From positions 1-25,298 of the forward strand of contig CAJVPP010000860.1 of the NCBI GenBank assembly GCA_910592005.1: a stretch of DNA of 25,298 bases. The letters run 5' to 3'. Source of the stretch: Funneliformis mosseae (taxonomy: Eukaryota > Glomeromycota > Glomeromycetes > Glomerales > Glomeraceae). This document shows positions 1 to 8,977 of the stretch, piece after piece. Both the position numbers and the translations under genes were made by a program. Under the pieces are notes generated by a model that was given only the letters and a program-made list of their open reading frames with translations, made no database searches and was not told where the DNA came from. Each line of letters opens with the position of its first letter. The stretch's first letter is position 1.

Positions 1-345
1 ATTAGTCTTACTTTTAGATACGCATCTAGTAGTTCTTGTAGAGGCGCCTGGCCTAACATTCCACTTAGTACTTTGACCCTTTGATTTCTTTTTATATTAC
101 TTTTTATCTCTTTCTTTCTCTTTCTATTATTATCTTATATCTTTATTATTATTATTTTCATCAATAAACGCATTATTATACCTCTGAATCAATCGAGTCG
201 CTTTGCTTTTAGTCTTATCGTGAACACACTACCGTGTAAACTATAAATCTGAAGATAGACTGAATTGAGCCACTACGTAAACTTAAAATAATCACCACTC
301 GAACACCCCGTCTAACTGTCGCAATTCGCAAGGATTGCATGTTAA
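1..345. repeat. LTR-like or other transposon-derived edge
   Basis: This stretch is clearly less AT-rich than the 1.8 kb that follows and has a sharp edge near 340. It contains a GGCGCC core near 43-48, an AATAAA near 165 and a GC-richer segment at 290-340. On the minus strand it reads like an LTR-type non-coding repeat, with a GACGGGG-type segment near one end. No long ORF, primer-binding site or second LTR copy is visible, so this is a candidate only. It could equally be the end of a non-coding repeat or of a transcribed region outside the window. Confidence 0.3.
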
Positions 346-2140
346 CAATATTATACAATTTTTTTATATATTGCATTTTTTATTTTAATAATTTAATTAA
401 TAAATAGTATACTTAAATAAAATTTTAAGTTACATTATTATATTATATAATTTATATATATTAATTATTATTATAAGTAAATAAATAACATTAGTTTGTA
501 TTACTTAAATTAAATATAATTTAATATTTAAATCTTTCAACTCTTTAAATTTAAAAAAAATAAATTGATAACTTTAATTCTTTAAAATAAGTTTTATTAA
601 ATTATCAGTCAGTTTTCAAAATAAGTTATATATAAAAAGTTATAGATATTGTAATCATTAAAACTTAAATTTTATAAATATATAATATTTTTGAGTTTAA
701 TAATTCTAACAAAAGCTATATCTGTTTAATTTATTTTTACTACTCATCATTAAAAGAATTTATTTTACAAATTAATTTTTTTGTTTAAGAAACTTCAGAT
801 ATGAATTATTACTCTTTCTCTTTCAATCTCAATATTATTTTTCTCAATTAAATTATTTTAGTATTATTTCATCATTTATTTTTAATTTAATTTTATAAAA
901 ATACTATTTCTTTATTATTTTTATTTTTATTTCAAATTTTTAATTAATTTTCTTTAATATAAATTTTCTTTATTATTTTATTCTTATATTTATGCTTTTC
1001 TTTTAATTTTTTAATTTTATTTTCTTATTCAAATTCTATAATTCTTTTTTATTATTTTCATATTCTTTTTTTATTTTATTATAATAATATTTAGTTATTT
1101 ATTTCATATTCTTTAATTTTATTTTAAACCTTTTATTCAATTATTTTAAGTTTATCATTTTATTTATTATCCATAATTTTTCTTTTTGTTATAATTATTA
1201 TTTTCTTTTTATAAATTATTTAAAAATTAGTTTTATATAAATATTTTAACAAATATACTATTTCTATTATTTATTTATTTATTCCTTATTTAACTTCATT
1301 AATTTTTTATCTTAGTTTATTTTCAAATAAAAATTTTCATAATTTTACAGAGATATTTAATATATTAAAAAGATATTTATCATCTTATTATTATTTTTAA
1401 TATATTAAAAAGGTTTCAATATTTTTATTATTATATTTGTATATTAATAAAAGAACAATTGGTAATAAAATATTTTATTTAAAAATATTATTTTATAAAT
1501 TAATAATTATACTAATACTTAGGTAAACCTATTATTCTTTTTAAATCTTAAATTTAATTTATATATAATTTCTCTTTATTAATTATAAAGTTACTATTAT
1601 ATAATTAATTGATTTATAATATATAATAAATTTTATCTCTATTTATATAAGATCAATTTATAGATTTTTCTTCTTGTTTCTATTATTTTCTAATATTTCT
1701 AATTTTTATTTTTTTATTATTAATTTTTATTTTAATTCTTTTCACTAATAATTTTTAATTTCTTTTTCTTTTATTAATATTTCTAATATTATATCATTCT
1801 TTATTAAATATTTTCTAATATTACGTTATTATTTTATTATATTTATTAATATTACATTATATTTTTTTTCATTTCTTTATTATTTTTTAATTTCAGATTT
1901 TAATTTTATAATAACTTTTATTCTTCACTTTCATTTTCTATCCTATTTTCTATTTTCTTTCTCAATTTTTTTTGATATTTTAAATATTTTTTTGTGATTT
2001 TTTCATTAAATAAAAGTTATTATATATTTTATTATATATTCTTATAATTTTATAATTTTCTATTTTTGATATTTTTCTTTATTTTTAATAATTAACTTTT
2101 CCTTCTTTTATATTATTTTAGTTTTATAATAAATCTTTTT
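346..2140. other. gene-free, extremely AT-rich, T-biased block
   Basis: About 1.8 kb made almost only of A and T, with a strong excess of T over A on the plus strand from about 780 onward (runs such as TTTTATTTTTA). No ORF, splice pattern or RNA gene could be supported. It lies downstream (on the minus strand) of the decayed repeat ORF and resembles, as its reverse complement, the purine-biased AT block at the other end of the window. Confidence 0.7.
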
Positions 2141-2983
2141 TTTTATTTCATATTTATATGTATAACTATATTTTTTTTTTTATTATTTTTACTAATTTTT
2201 TTTAATAATATATAGTTTTGATATATAATCTGAAATACGCTCATATAATCCTCTACCTCTTTCAAATCCCTTTCAACAAAATTAAAAAGAATGGAATTCT
2301 GTATATACTGATTATCTTTTTTTTCATTATTCTTCATTGTAGCTATATATCGTTAATCTGTTTACTAACTCTTCATCAGAATATTTTTTGTATCATTTCA
2401 CATACGTTCATAATAAGAAATACCCAAATTTATAATAAATTAATTGTTAAGATATTTCTGAATTAATTTGTCATCTATAATTTCAGATTAAATACTCTGT
2501 TACGTGATATCGCTAGTATCAGATATGGGTTTGTTAAGATCATTGTCATATATGCTACTTAAGAAGTCTCAGTTATATCAGGTTACCATTGAATATATAT
2601 ATTATAATAGTTATTGACGTTTAGTACAAAAAATATTTTCTGAATTGTGTTTAAGAGCATTTTTCATATATTCTTCATATGCATCAGATATTATTTTTTT
2701 CTTCTGATCTACCGCCTTTGACGTTATAGTCACCCTAAGATTTGTTATAATATTTAAACTTCGTTATTTATCCCTACTGAATCTAGGTAATAAGCTAGAT
2801 CAAACTTGAAAAAAATTATTTTTGTATTATTTAACGAGAAAAGAAGATAATAAATAAATAACATGATTTTTTTCATACGATCTATCATTTGATTGCTATA
2901 TTCAGAAAGCTGAGCCGCTATATAAAGATTCAAAAAAATCTTTCAAAGTAGGTTCACTTTTTTCCATTAATTCTCGCATTTTA

Positions 2984-3147
2984 AGGAAGGTTCAAAAATG
3001 ATGTAATTTCCTAAGGGGGGAGGGGAGATTTACCTAAGATGATATTATTATATGATTTTCTTATTTAAAAGTAATAAAAATGAGGACAGAGAGGGAGAGG
3101 GAGTCAAAATCCTTAAAATCATAATGACGTAATTTCTGGTCCTTCCC
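2984..3147. mobile_element. 164-bp MITE, PIF/Harbinger-like, with TTA target duplication
   Basis: The element starts AGGAAGGTTCAAAAATGATG and its other end is the imperfect inverse, GGGAAGGACCAGAAATTACG when read on the minus strand. TTA flanks both sides (2981-2983 and 3148-3150). It interrupts the decayed ORF exactly between the coding-like blocks KPIYKFDK and MRELMEK. Removing the element plus one TTA copy brings these two blocks back into one frame. A 3-bp TTA/TAA duplication and short terminal repeats are typical of PIF/Harbinger-derived MITEs. The interior is unusual for this window, with a run of about six G followed by another G-rich stretch at 3014-3027. Confidence 0.6.
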
Positions 3148-3360
3148 TTATCAAATTTGTAAATGGGTTTCTCATTCTGCATATATTCTTTTTCATATAG
3201 GACTTTTGTCATCATTCTGATAACTTTAGAAAGTATAAACTTTGTATTAGATATACTTACCTCTTCTTCTTCTGTAACTTCTTTCTGTTTAGGATCTCTT
3301 CTCAAAGGATTTTCTACAAGATTCATATAGCAAGTATTACACAAAACAACACCTTCCTTT

Positions 3361-3400
3361 CAGCTTTTCTTTGTTAGACCTTTACTCTCAGCTTTTCTTT
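3361..3400. repeat. short direct duplication CAGCTTTTCTTT inside the decayed ORF
   Basis: The 12-mer CAGCTTTTCTTT occurs at 3361-3372 and again at 3389-3400. On the minus strand it lies in a roughly 48-nt insertion that carries two in-frame stops between the first and second CxxC pairs of the decayed ORF. It is probably a small slippage duplication. A very short intron was considered, but no donor/acceptor pair preserves the frame. Confidence 0.5.
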
Positions 3401-3666
3401 ACTTCTCTCCTTTTACTAGATGAAATCTACTCGATTCAGTGGCTTGGCATTTATTGCAATTCTTATTTTCAGATATATTGAAGATCATTAGATTCAAATA
3501 GATTCACTTGAAATTGTTAATCTACAGCTTCAAAAGCTTAAGAAATGCTTAGCATCTATGCACTTTTTATAGAATGAATAGACTACACAAGCTTCTTGAA
3601 AAAGTATTGTAAACGTATAAAAATTGATCTATTGAATTATGTAATATACTTTTCTTATTTGTGATA

Positions 3667-3812
3667 CGGTCACCCCTAGAAGGCTATAGTGAAGATTTTA
3701 AGAGATTTGATTGGTCAATTCACTATAACAAGAGTATTTTTATTATAGTTGTTCAAAAAATTCATTATATCAAGAATTCGCTATATCAAAAGTTGACTAT
3801 AATAAATTATTA
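3667..3812. mobile_element. pogo/Tigger-like transposon terminal fragment
   Basis: After a TA dinucleotide (3665-3666) the sequence CGGTCACCCCTAGAAGG begins a stretch with repeated degenerate subterminal units: TTCACTATAACAAG, TTCATTATATCAAG and TTCGCTATATCAAA, plus an inverted version (TTATTATAGTTGTTC). Terminal sequences of this kind, with reiterated TTCGCTATAACGAA-like units, are typical of pogo/Tigger members of the Tc1/mariner superfamily. No transposase and no matching opposite end are visible, so this is a truncated or solo remnant. Family assignment is from general knowledge of such termini. Confidence 0.35.
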
Positions 3813-5277
3813 TTTTATATATCAAGTCATAAAATTATATGTCATACGATTATATTATTATATATTATAAAGTCATGAAAATCACATAACTTATCTAATT
3901 TTAACTAGTTTTATAAATTATAATTATTATATTTTCATTTTAACTTTTGGAAAAAATAATCTTTTGTAAAATTAAATTTATAATACTGTCTAAATTAAGT
4001 CATATGACAAAGTTATATATATTATAACCCTTTACAAATGACATTTGATATATGACAATTTATAAATCATAAAATTCATATGATATCATATGCTATTACT
4101 ATTAAAGGTAATATTTAAAAATAATAAGATAATGAAAATCTTTAAGATCAATTATTATAGCTATTAATGTGAATATTAAGGATAAGTAAATATAATGATA
4201 ATATATTATCTATTTATCTTTTATAATTAATATTATATATATATATAATATTAATAATTATAAATTAAGTATAGAATTTTAGTTTAAATTTTATTTAACT
4301 TAATATTATTACTCTTAATCTTTATTGTATTTATATTTTAAATTTAATTTTCTTTTTTTTTTATTTAAAATATAATTTATTATTAAAAAATTAATTAGAG
4401 CTTTAATATAAAAATTTTTTATTAAATAATTATTATAAAATAAAAAATCGAATTTATTGAGCAATTTATACTTTTATATATTTTGGATTTGGAATATATT
4501 ACTATCTTGCAAATACACAGCCATAACTTTAATATCTCGTCTAAAACTTCAATAATTTCTTTAATACTTTTTTTGAACTGTAATATTTGCTTTTTTTTTA
4601 AGCATTTGGTTAGAAACACCTGCAAATATTACATATTATATGTTGAATTAGTATACATTTTTTATTCTGTAAACCAAAAAAAAAAATGGTAAGAATATAA
4701 ATCTAAAAATATTTAATTGATCAATGATGTCTCTATGACTCAAAGAAATATTATTTTAACCATGAATGATTATTATGAGAGGTACCAAGATTTAAAGCGG
4801 AAGGTAAATACATTAGAGGGAAGTTAGCTGTTTAAAATAAACTGGTTTCAAACCGGACATGCAAAGTTTTAAGTGCTGCGTGTAACCACAGGTTTAATAC
4901 TTTTATGCTGACTAGTCTGCTAATTTCTGACATCAAAAACTATAATGCAATAAAATCAAAATTTTGTTAAAATATCCAGAGCCTTTACGAGAATCGAATA
5001 TACATATGATATACGGAAGCACAAACTTTTCGTTCGGATTAAAATTTGGTCGGAACATGTTCACAAAATGTTAATTACAAAATAACATTTATTTATTAGA
5101 AATAATTGAATATACGTATGTTTTTTACTGCAAAAAAGGTCAATTGAAAAAATGTAAATAAAAATGTTTGTATCTTTTGGAAGATTCCTAATAAAAGCAA
5201 TTCTTTATGCTTCGCCACTATTCATTAATAATAAGTCGATAAATTTATAATTATTTATAAAAATAACAAATATAGTA
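3813..5277. other. AT-rich intergenic region without a recognisable gene
   Basis: From 3813 to about 4680 the DNA is very AT-rich, with a near-palindromic (AT)n hairpin around 4220-4263 and no credible coding sequence. From about 4700 to 5277 base composition is more mixed and no ORF is supported. This second part includes the probable 3' flank of the minus-strand CBM48 gene. Confidence 0.5.
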
Positions 5278-5760
5278 TCAATTAATACTACAATTTTTCC
5301 ACCTGGGTTTAATTTCTTCTTTATGTTCGGTTGAAATAAATTCCTCTACACTAAACACATCTGACCCCATGTCTCTTTCTTTACCGTTGAATGGAACAGT
5401 AGCAGGTGGTTTTAAAGGATCCACATTATGCTCACGATTTTCATCCAGGCAAGGTTTTAAAGGTTGCACGGAAATATGGTGATTTTTATTACCCTCTTCA
5501 TCCAAGCAACTTTCTAAATTAGGATCCAAAACCCACTGATTATCCACAACAAATTTATAAAAATATTTTTTATTGGGTGATAAATTCAAAATCACTTGAT
5601 GAGAATCGTTTGAAATTTTTTGCATTTCAATTGGAGTCCATGTTGGTATTGGAGGATCAAATGAACCAGCTAAAGCAACATGGTCACCCCCTTTCGACCA
5701 TATGAACGTAGTTGGAACTGTTTTTTGATCTTTTTCTAGATCAGTTAGATCTTTCGTCAT
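5278..5760 (-). CDS. small CBM48/AMPK-type glycogen-binding-domain protein
   Basis: A 160-residue protein with one recognisable domain. Residues about 17-100 match the AMPK-beta/CBM48 carbohydrate-binding fold: F-x-W near the start, then GDHVALAGSFDPPIPTWTP, a central strand ending in a YFYKFVVDNQWVLDP segment, and DEEGNKNHHISV. The conserved aromatic and Lys/Asp positions of the fold are present. The C-terminal 60 residues are polar and unassigned. There is no catalytic domain, no AMPK beta C-terminal subunit-binding domain and no membrane segment. Free-standing fungal proteins with this domain include the Crp1/Mdg1 group, which is the nearest comparison; function is unknown. ATG at 5760 is chosen because it follows a likely 5'UTR intron (5771-5821) and precedes the whole domain. 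Some extra N-terminal coding upstream cannot be excluded. Confidence 0.75.
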   Translation of the reverse strand: MTKDLTDLEKDQKTVPTTFIWSKGGDHVALAGSFDPPIPTWTPIEMQKISNDSHQVILNLSPNKKYFYKFVVDNQWVLDPNLESCLDEEGNKNHHISVQPLKPCLDENREHNVDPLKPPATVPFNGKERDMGSDVFSVEEFISTEHKEEIKPRWKNCSIN

Positions 5761-5770
5761 TTTTTGATGT

Positions 5771-5821
5771 CTAAAAAAGAAATAGTATGCAGTATATTAT
5801 ATGACATTAGTTTTGCTTTAC
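5771..5821 (-). other. candidate 5'UTR intron of the CBM48 gene
   Basis: On the minus strand, a GTAAAGC donor at 5821, an ACTAAT-type branch sequence and a pyrimidine-rich TTTCTTTTTTAG acceptor ending at 5771 define a 51-nt intron, ten bases before the start codon. Length and signals agree with the other introns seen in the window. Confidence 0.45.
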
Positions 5822-5961
5822 CAAGATTAAAAAAAAAAATTAAAATGATTTGGATACCCACATATAGGATTAGGTATTATGTATGTATTTTTAAAAAGGT
5901 TTAGATAAGCGTAAAATATTTGCTTCTAAGGTAAAGTACTTTTTTCTCCGTTTCTTTTAAA

Positions 5962-5994
<33 letters not shown>

Positions 5995-7218
5995 ATAAAA
6001 GAATAAAGGGAAAAAAAAAAGGTGTCGGAGTTTAGTAATATTTATTGAAAGAAAAAATTTAGGGGGAATAAATTTTTTTTTCGCTAAAATGACAGGTGAA
6101 TGATGAAAGTAATACACGTTTAAAGCGTCAAAATACTTCACGTATATTTTTAGTTAAATCTTTTTTGGATTTTAATACATGATCATAAGACGATTTCCTT
6201 TAAAAAAGGTTAGGTTAGAATTATTATTAATAAAATAAAAAAGGCTGAAAATTTTATCACGTATTAATTTAGTTAATTCGAGACTTTCTTATTCTAATAC
6301 GAAAAAAATAAAAAAGAAACTTTACGATAAATTTTTTTCTTAAAAATCAATTTCATTTTTGTTGGAATTAATTATTCCCATTAATATAATCACCCATTTT
6401 TAAAGGTTTGTTATTGATTGTGATTATATGGAGAGAATTTTTATAAAAATGTCTATCAAAATACGTCAAATTTAAAAATCTCTCCTTTTTTATAAAAAAC
6501 ATTTTGTCCTTTTTTCCCTATCATTTTCTTCAACGCGTGTTTCACCCAAAGTTGTTTATGTAAAAAGTATTGGGGAGTTAATATTAAGAAAATAATTGAA
6601 AAAAAAATCAAATTAAAATATAATCACAACGTAACAATGTTCTCCTTTAAAAGGTTCAATCGTTTCCTGGTTTTTTCTTATGAATTGTTTTTTTTTTTGT
6701 GTGATTATCATTCATTTATAGTCATTATTAGCATTTTAAATCTTTGGAAATTATCCTGTGTCCAATTTCTTTATCATGGTTTGTGATATGAATTCATATT
6801 TAATATAACGAAGGTTTAATTTCTAATTATAAAAATAAGGTAGCAGATGCCGATCTGTAAATAAATGGCGTGATGTTTTAAAATACAAGCTTTTTTTGTT
6901 TTCCTTTTAATTACTTTATTCATATGATTTTAAATAGCAATGGGATTACGACAAGGAAATCGCATTTTTTCTCATGAAATTTCATTATTGTGTTGACATA
7001 TGTTGATAACATTAAGTCAAAAGTTTTTCTTGTTTGGCTTAATTCCTGCCAAAAGAGGAATTAGATGAGTTTCTCATAAACCTTGGTTTGTTCAAAATAA
7101 AAATAATAATAATTAATAATAAATATAATAATTAACAATTATAAACGTTTAGTGCGATTTTGGAATTATTATTTTATAAAATAATTTTAATTGATATATT
7201 TTAGCAAAGAATTATCGT
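5822..7218. other. intergenic region with long T/A homopolymers
   Basis: No gene is supported here. At about 5958-5995 a run of about 14 T is followed by about 20 A, which could fold or slip. A small inverted repeat (AATTCCT / AGGAATT) lies near 7040-7063. A TTTTAG acceptor-like site ends at 7204, just before the ILM1-like start codon, so this stretch may hold the promoter and a 5'UTR intron of that gene. A short plus-strand reading frame near 6940 (MGLRQGNRIFSHEISLLC) is too short to call. Confidence 0.4.
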
Positions 7219-7654
7219 ATGTCATCTTACAATCCGCAGCTCAGTATTTTTTTTTTTTTTAGTTTATTAATTTTTACAAATCTTCTCGTTTATCTCTGTT
7301 GTACCAAAGTAATTTTGGGTGATAAAAACCACAGCAGTATCACTTTAGTCAATAATATGGAAGTGATACCTCTGTTAGAAAATAATGTTATCTTAATGTA
7401 TTTCTCTGTAATTGGTATTCTGGCGTTATATTCGGATCGATTAAAAACCCGACATTGGATATTATCGTTATTAGTTTTCCGATGGATAGTTTTGTATATA
7501 TATATATATTATTTTATTCTTCCTAATTGGTTTTCTTATGCATAGCTTCAATTTCTTTTTATGCGAGAGTAACTTCCGCATTGCATTTGCCGCAGTAAAC
7601 AAAGTCTTAACTTGGGTCAAAGGCTTGATATTTCAAAAACAAATTAATAAATAA
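7219..7654 (+). CDS. ILM1-like small membrane protein (two exons)
   Basis: Exons 7219-7493 and 7546-7654 join to a 127-residue protein. The intron (7494-7545, 52 nt) has a GTATAT donor, a CTAAT branch-like site and a CATAG acceptor. Read without splicing, the frame ends at a TAG that is the acceptor itself; with splicing it stays open to TAA at 7652 and gives FFNFFLCESNFRIAFAAVNK. There are three hydrophobic segments at about 9-28, 57-72 and 80-98, and a polar, basic C-terminus. The pattern of a hydrophobic helix ending in LYSD, then a spaced FRWIVFF helix, then an ESNF motif resembles the fungal ILM1 family (ER membrane, linked to mitochondrial DNA maintenance in yeast). It is shorter than typical members, so the family call is tentative. 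An upstream exon cannot be excluded because an acceptor-like TTTTAG precedes the ATG. Confidence 0.55.
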
Positions 7655-7880
7655 AGGATGATTTACTGTAAGCCATTTAATAAACGGCAATAATAAAGTT
7701 CCATCGCTAACTATCAACAAATCACCCAACATTACCTCTTTTTGTCTCTTTGACAAATTTCCTCAAAAATAGTATTAACTTGTTGTTTTACCATCAATCT
7801 CTTTCATAGAAATTCTTTGAACCATTTGCAAGATCTGAGAACCAAATTTAACCCACGGTATAAATTCAAACTATTCTAAT
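7607..7880 (-). other. coding-like minus-strand segment with broken frames
   Basis: Three minus-strand stretches look coding but lie in different frames: WVKFGSQILQMVQRISMKEI (about 7842-7783), VNTIFEEICQRDKK (about 7777-7735) and GDLLIVSDGTLLLPFIKW (about 7727-7674). The last part is antisense to exon 2 of the ILM1-like gene. I do not recognise the product. It may be a decayed gene or repeat remnant, or chance. Confidence 0.2.
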
Positions 7881-8039
7881 TGCTAAGTATTAAATAAATA
7901 TAAAATTTCGAATCTAAGATGGTGAAAAAAAAAATCTAAAAACATTTAACGAATAACTTACCTAATTTCTCAAGTTAATAGAAATTATGATTTAGGACGG
8001 TAACTAATTTGTTCGCAAGATTGATTACCATGTTATCTG

Positions 8040-8241
8040 ACACGTAAAATGCGATCAGCGCGTTGTGCTAGCCAAAATCCCCATCAAATATTACAATGCA
8101 GAGATTTATATTATTACAAATATAACCGAAGAAAAAAACAGTTGTATGACCATGACAATAATAACAGCACGTGTTCTGAACCTTCGTCGATTCAAGGAAC
8201 ACCCTAAAGTAAGAAACCCGATTTATTCTATAAACAACTAG
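8040..8241 (+). other. coding-like ORF fragment without a start
   Basis: An open frame of about 66 codons ends at TAG 8239-8241. It includes AKIPIKYYNAEIYIITNI and ARVLNLRRFKEHPKVRNP, with an amino-acid mix typical of real proteins of this genome. It has no convincing start, and upstream exons were not found. It could be a terminal exon or a gene remnant. The family is not recognised. Confidence 0.2.
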
Positions 8242-8275
8242 AAAGAAGAATAAAGACAAAAAGTATCGTTATAAG

Positions 8276-8440
8276 CAGTGATGTGCATTTATGCTTCCAA
8301 TAGTATAAAATTTGATTGGAAGCTTCCAATCCAAATGAATTTATTAGAGAATTATTCTTCCAACCCTTCCAAAGTGCTTCCAAGGTGCTTCCAATCTTCA
8401 AAGTGCACTTCAATAAATTAATTCTCTCGAGAAAATACTG
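8276..8440. mobile_element. hAT-like terminal fragment with subterminal repeats
   Basis: CAGTGATGTGCATTTATGC at 8276 looks like a hAT-type terminal inverted repeat. It is followed by repeated GCTTCCAA units (about 8293, 8322, 8376 and 8386) and a perfect 18-bp palindrome GATTGGAAGCTTCCAATC (8314-8331) centred on AAGCTT. Inverted AGAGAATT / AATTCTCT segments near 8346 and 8420 add further structure. No transposase and no matching GCACATCACTG end is visible, so it is a truncated or internally deleted copy. Confidence 0.4.
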
Positions 8441-8528
8441 AAAGCAGCAAAATTGATCCTTTTGAAAGTCAAATATCATAAAATTAGACATCCATATTTG
8501 GCTAATATCCAACCTTTATCTCAAATTT

Positions 8529-8585
8529 CACGTGAGATTTTAGTGATGCTTGCTTCGGAGCAGGCCAGAAACGGCTAGAGCAAGC
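8529..8585. other. structured GC-richer element with nested hairpin
   Basis: A CACGTG box at 8529-8534 is followed by a nested stem: GCTTGCT (8548-8554) pairs with AGCAAGC (8579-8585), and inside it GGCC (8563-8566) pairs with GGCT (8573-8576, one G-U pair). The stretch is clearly GC-richer than its surroundings. It could be part of a short interspersed repeat, a small structured RNA or a promoter element of the RdRP gene downstream. No tRNA cloverleaf or Pol III B box is evident. Confidence 0.3.
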
Positions 8586-8889
8586 CCTTTGTTTAAAAAA
8601 AAAAGCAATTCAAAATGGATTAGTAAAGGAAAGCAGATCAACACATGATATACTGTACCATCGTTATTTTTTTAATCGGTTTCATTAAAATAATATAAAT
8701 GTTTCACGCAGTCCAAAGGATTGGGAACTCTATCTTAAGTTTACCCGTTTGTCGAACGCAAATCGTCTAATTTTGTAATCAACTTTGTCATTTAAAGGGA
8801 TATATTTTATCCTTTTACGGTTTGCACCCTGAAATCGTCTGAGGTTACCTAAATGTTATTGTTTCTGAAAATGGTCATTTTCATACCAC

Positions 8890-8897
8890 TATATAAA
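8890..8897 (+). promoter_or_regulatory. TATA-like box of the RdRP-helicase gene
   Basis: TATATAAA lies 81 nt before the start codon at 8978, and a long T-rich tract (8908-8945) follows it. Spacing matches the TATA-like boxes before the other plus-strand genes in the window. Confidence 0.4.
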
Positions 8898-8977
8898 CTT
8901 TTTCTAAGAATTCTTTTTTTTTTTAATTTTTATTTTCCTTTCAAATTGTAAATACCGCGAGAGTAACAACTGGCACC

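Larger units (their letters stand above)
2143..3488 (-). pseudogene. decayed repeat-encoded zinc-binding ORF (unclassified transposon-associated family)
   Basis: Reading the minus strand from 3488 gives a zinc-ribbon or GATA-like start: CNKC, then ESSRFHLVKGEK, then CNTCYMNLVENPLRRDPK, i.e. two CxxC pairs. It continues through a helical stretch (KFILSKVIRMMTKVLYEKEY), resumes after a MITE at 2984-3147 (MRELMEKSEPTLKDFFESLY), shifts frame near 2920 (MIDRMKKIMLF, then FKFDLAYYLDSVG), and continues near 2730-2630 (SKAVDQKKKIISDAYEEYMK) and 2337-2143 (QNSILFNFVERDLKEVEDY). Stops at about 3354-3401, frameshifts and AT-rich gaps show it is dead. From memory, similar full-length ORFs are highly repeated in Rhizophagus genomes and are probably mobile-element proteins. 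I cannot name a transposase superfamily. The family assignment is inference; the order of coding-like blocks and their disruption are seen directly. Confidence 0.65.

Noticed and set aside
290..340. Possible tRNA or rRNA fragment in the GC-richer edge
   Set aside because: No cloverleaf, GTTCGANTCC box or recognisable rRNA core could be found on either strand.
2218..2466. Plus-strand 82-residue ORF
   Set aside because: Begins at TTG, is mostly hydrophobic AT-rich sequence, and is antisense to coding-like blocks of the decayed minus-strand ORF.
3240..3275. Strong donor-like GTAAGTATA on the minus strand inside the decayed ORF
   Set aside because: The reading frame continues through it (SNTKFILSKVIRMM) as coding-like sequence, so it is probably codons rather than a splice site.
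5926..6141. Minus-strand 71-residue ORF
   Set aside because: Translation of long A/T homopolymers into Phe/Lys runs; no coding character.
8068..8259. Minus-strand 63-residue Cys/Phe-rich ORF
   Set aside because: It is antisense to a better plus-strand coding-like frame and starts at an arbitrary position.
8228..8512. Minus-strand 94-residue ORF
   Set aside because: It lies over the hAT-like terminal repeats and palindrome; the repeated Trp/Lys codons come from GCTTCCAA units.
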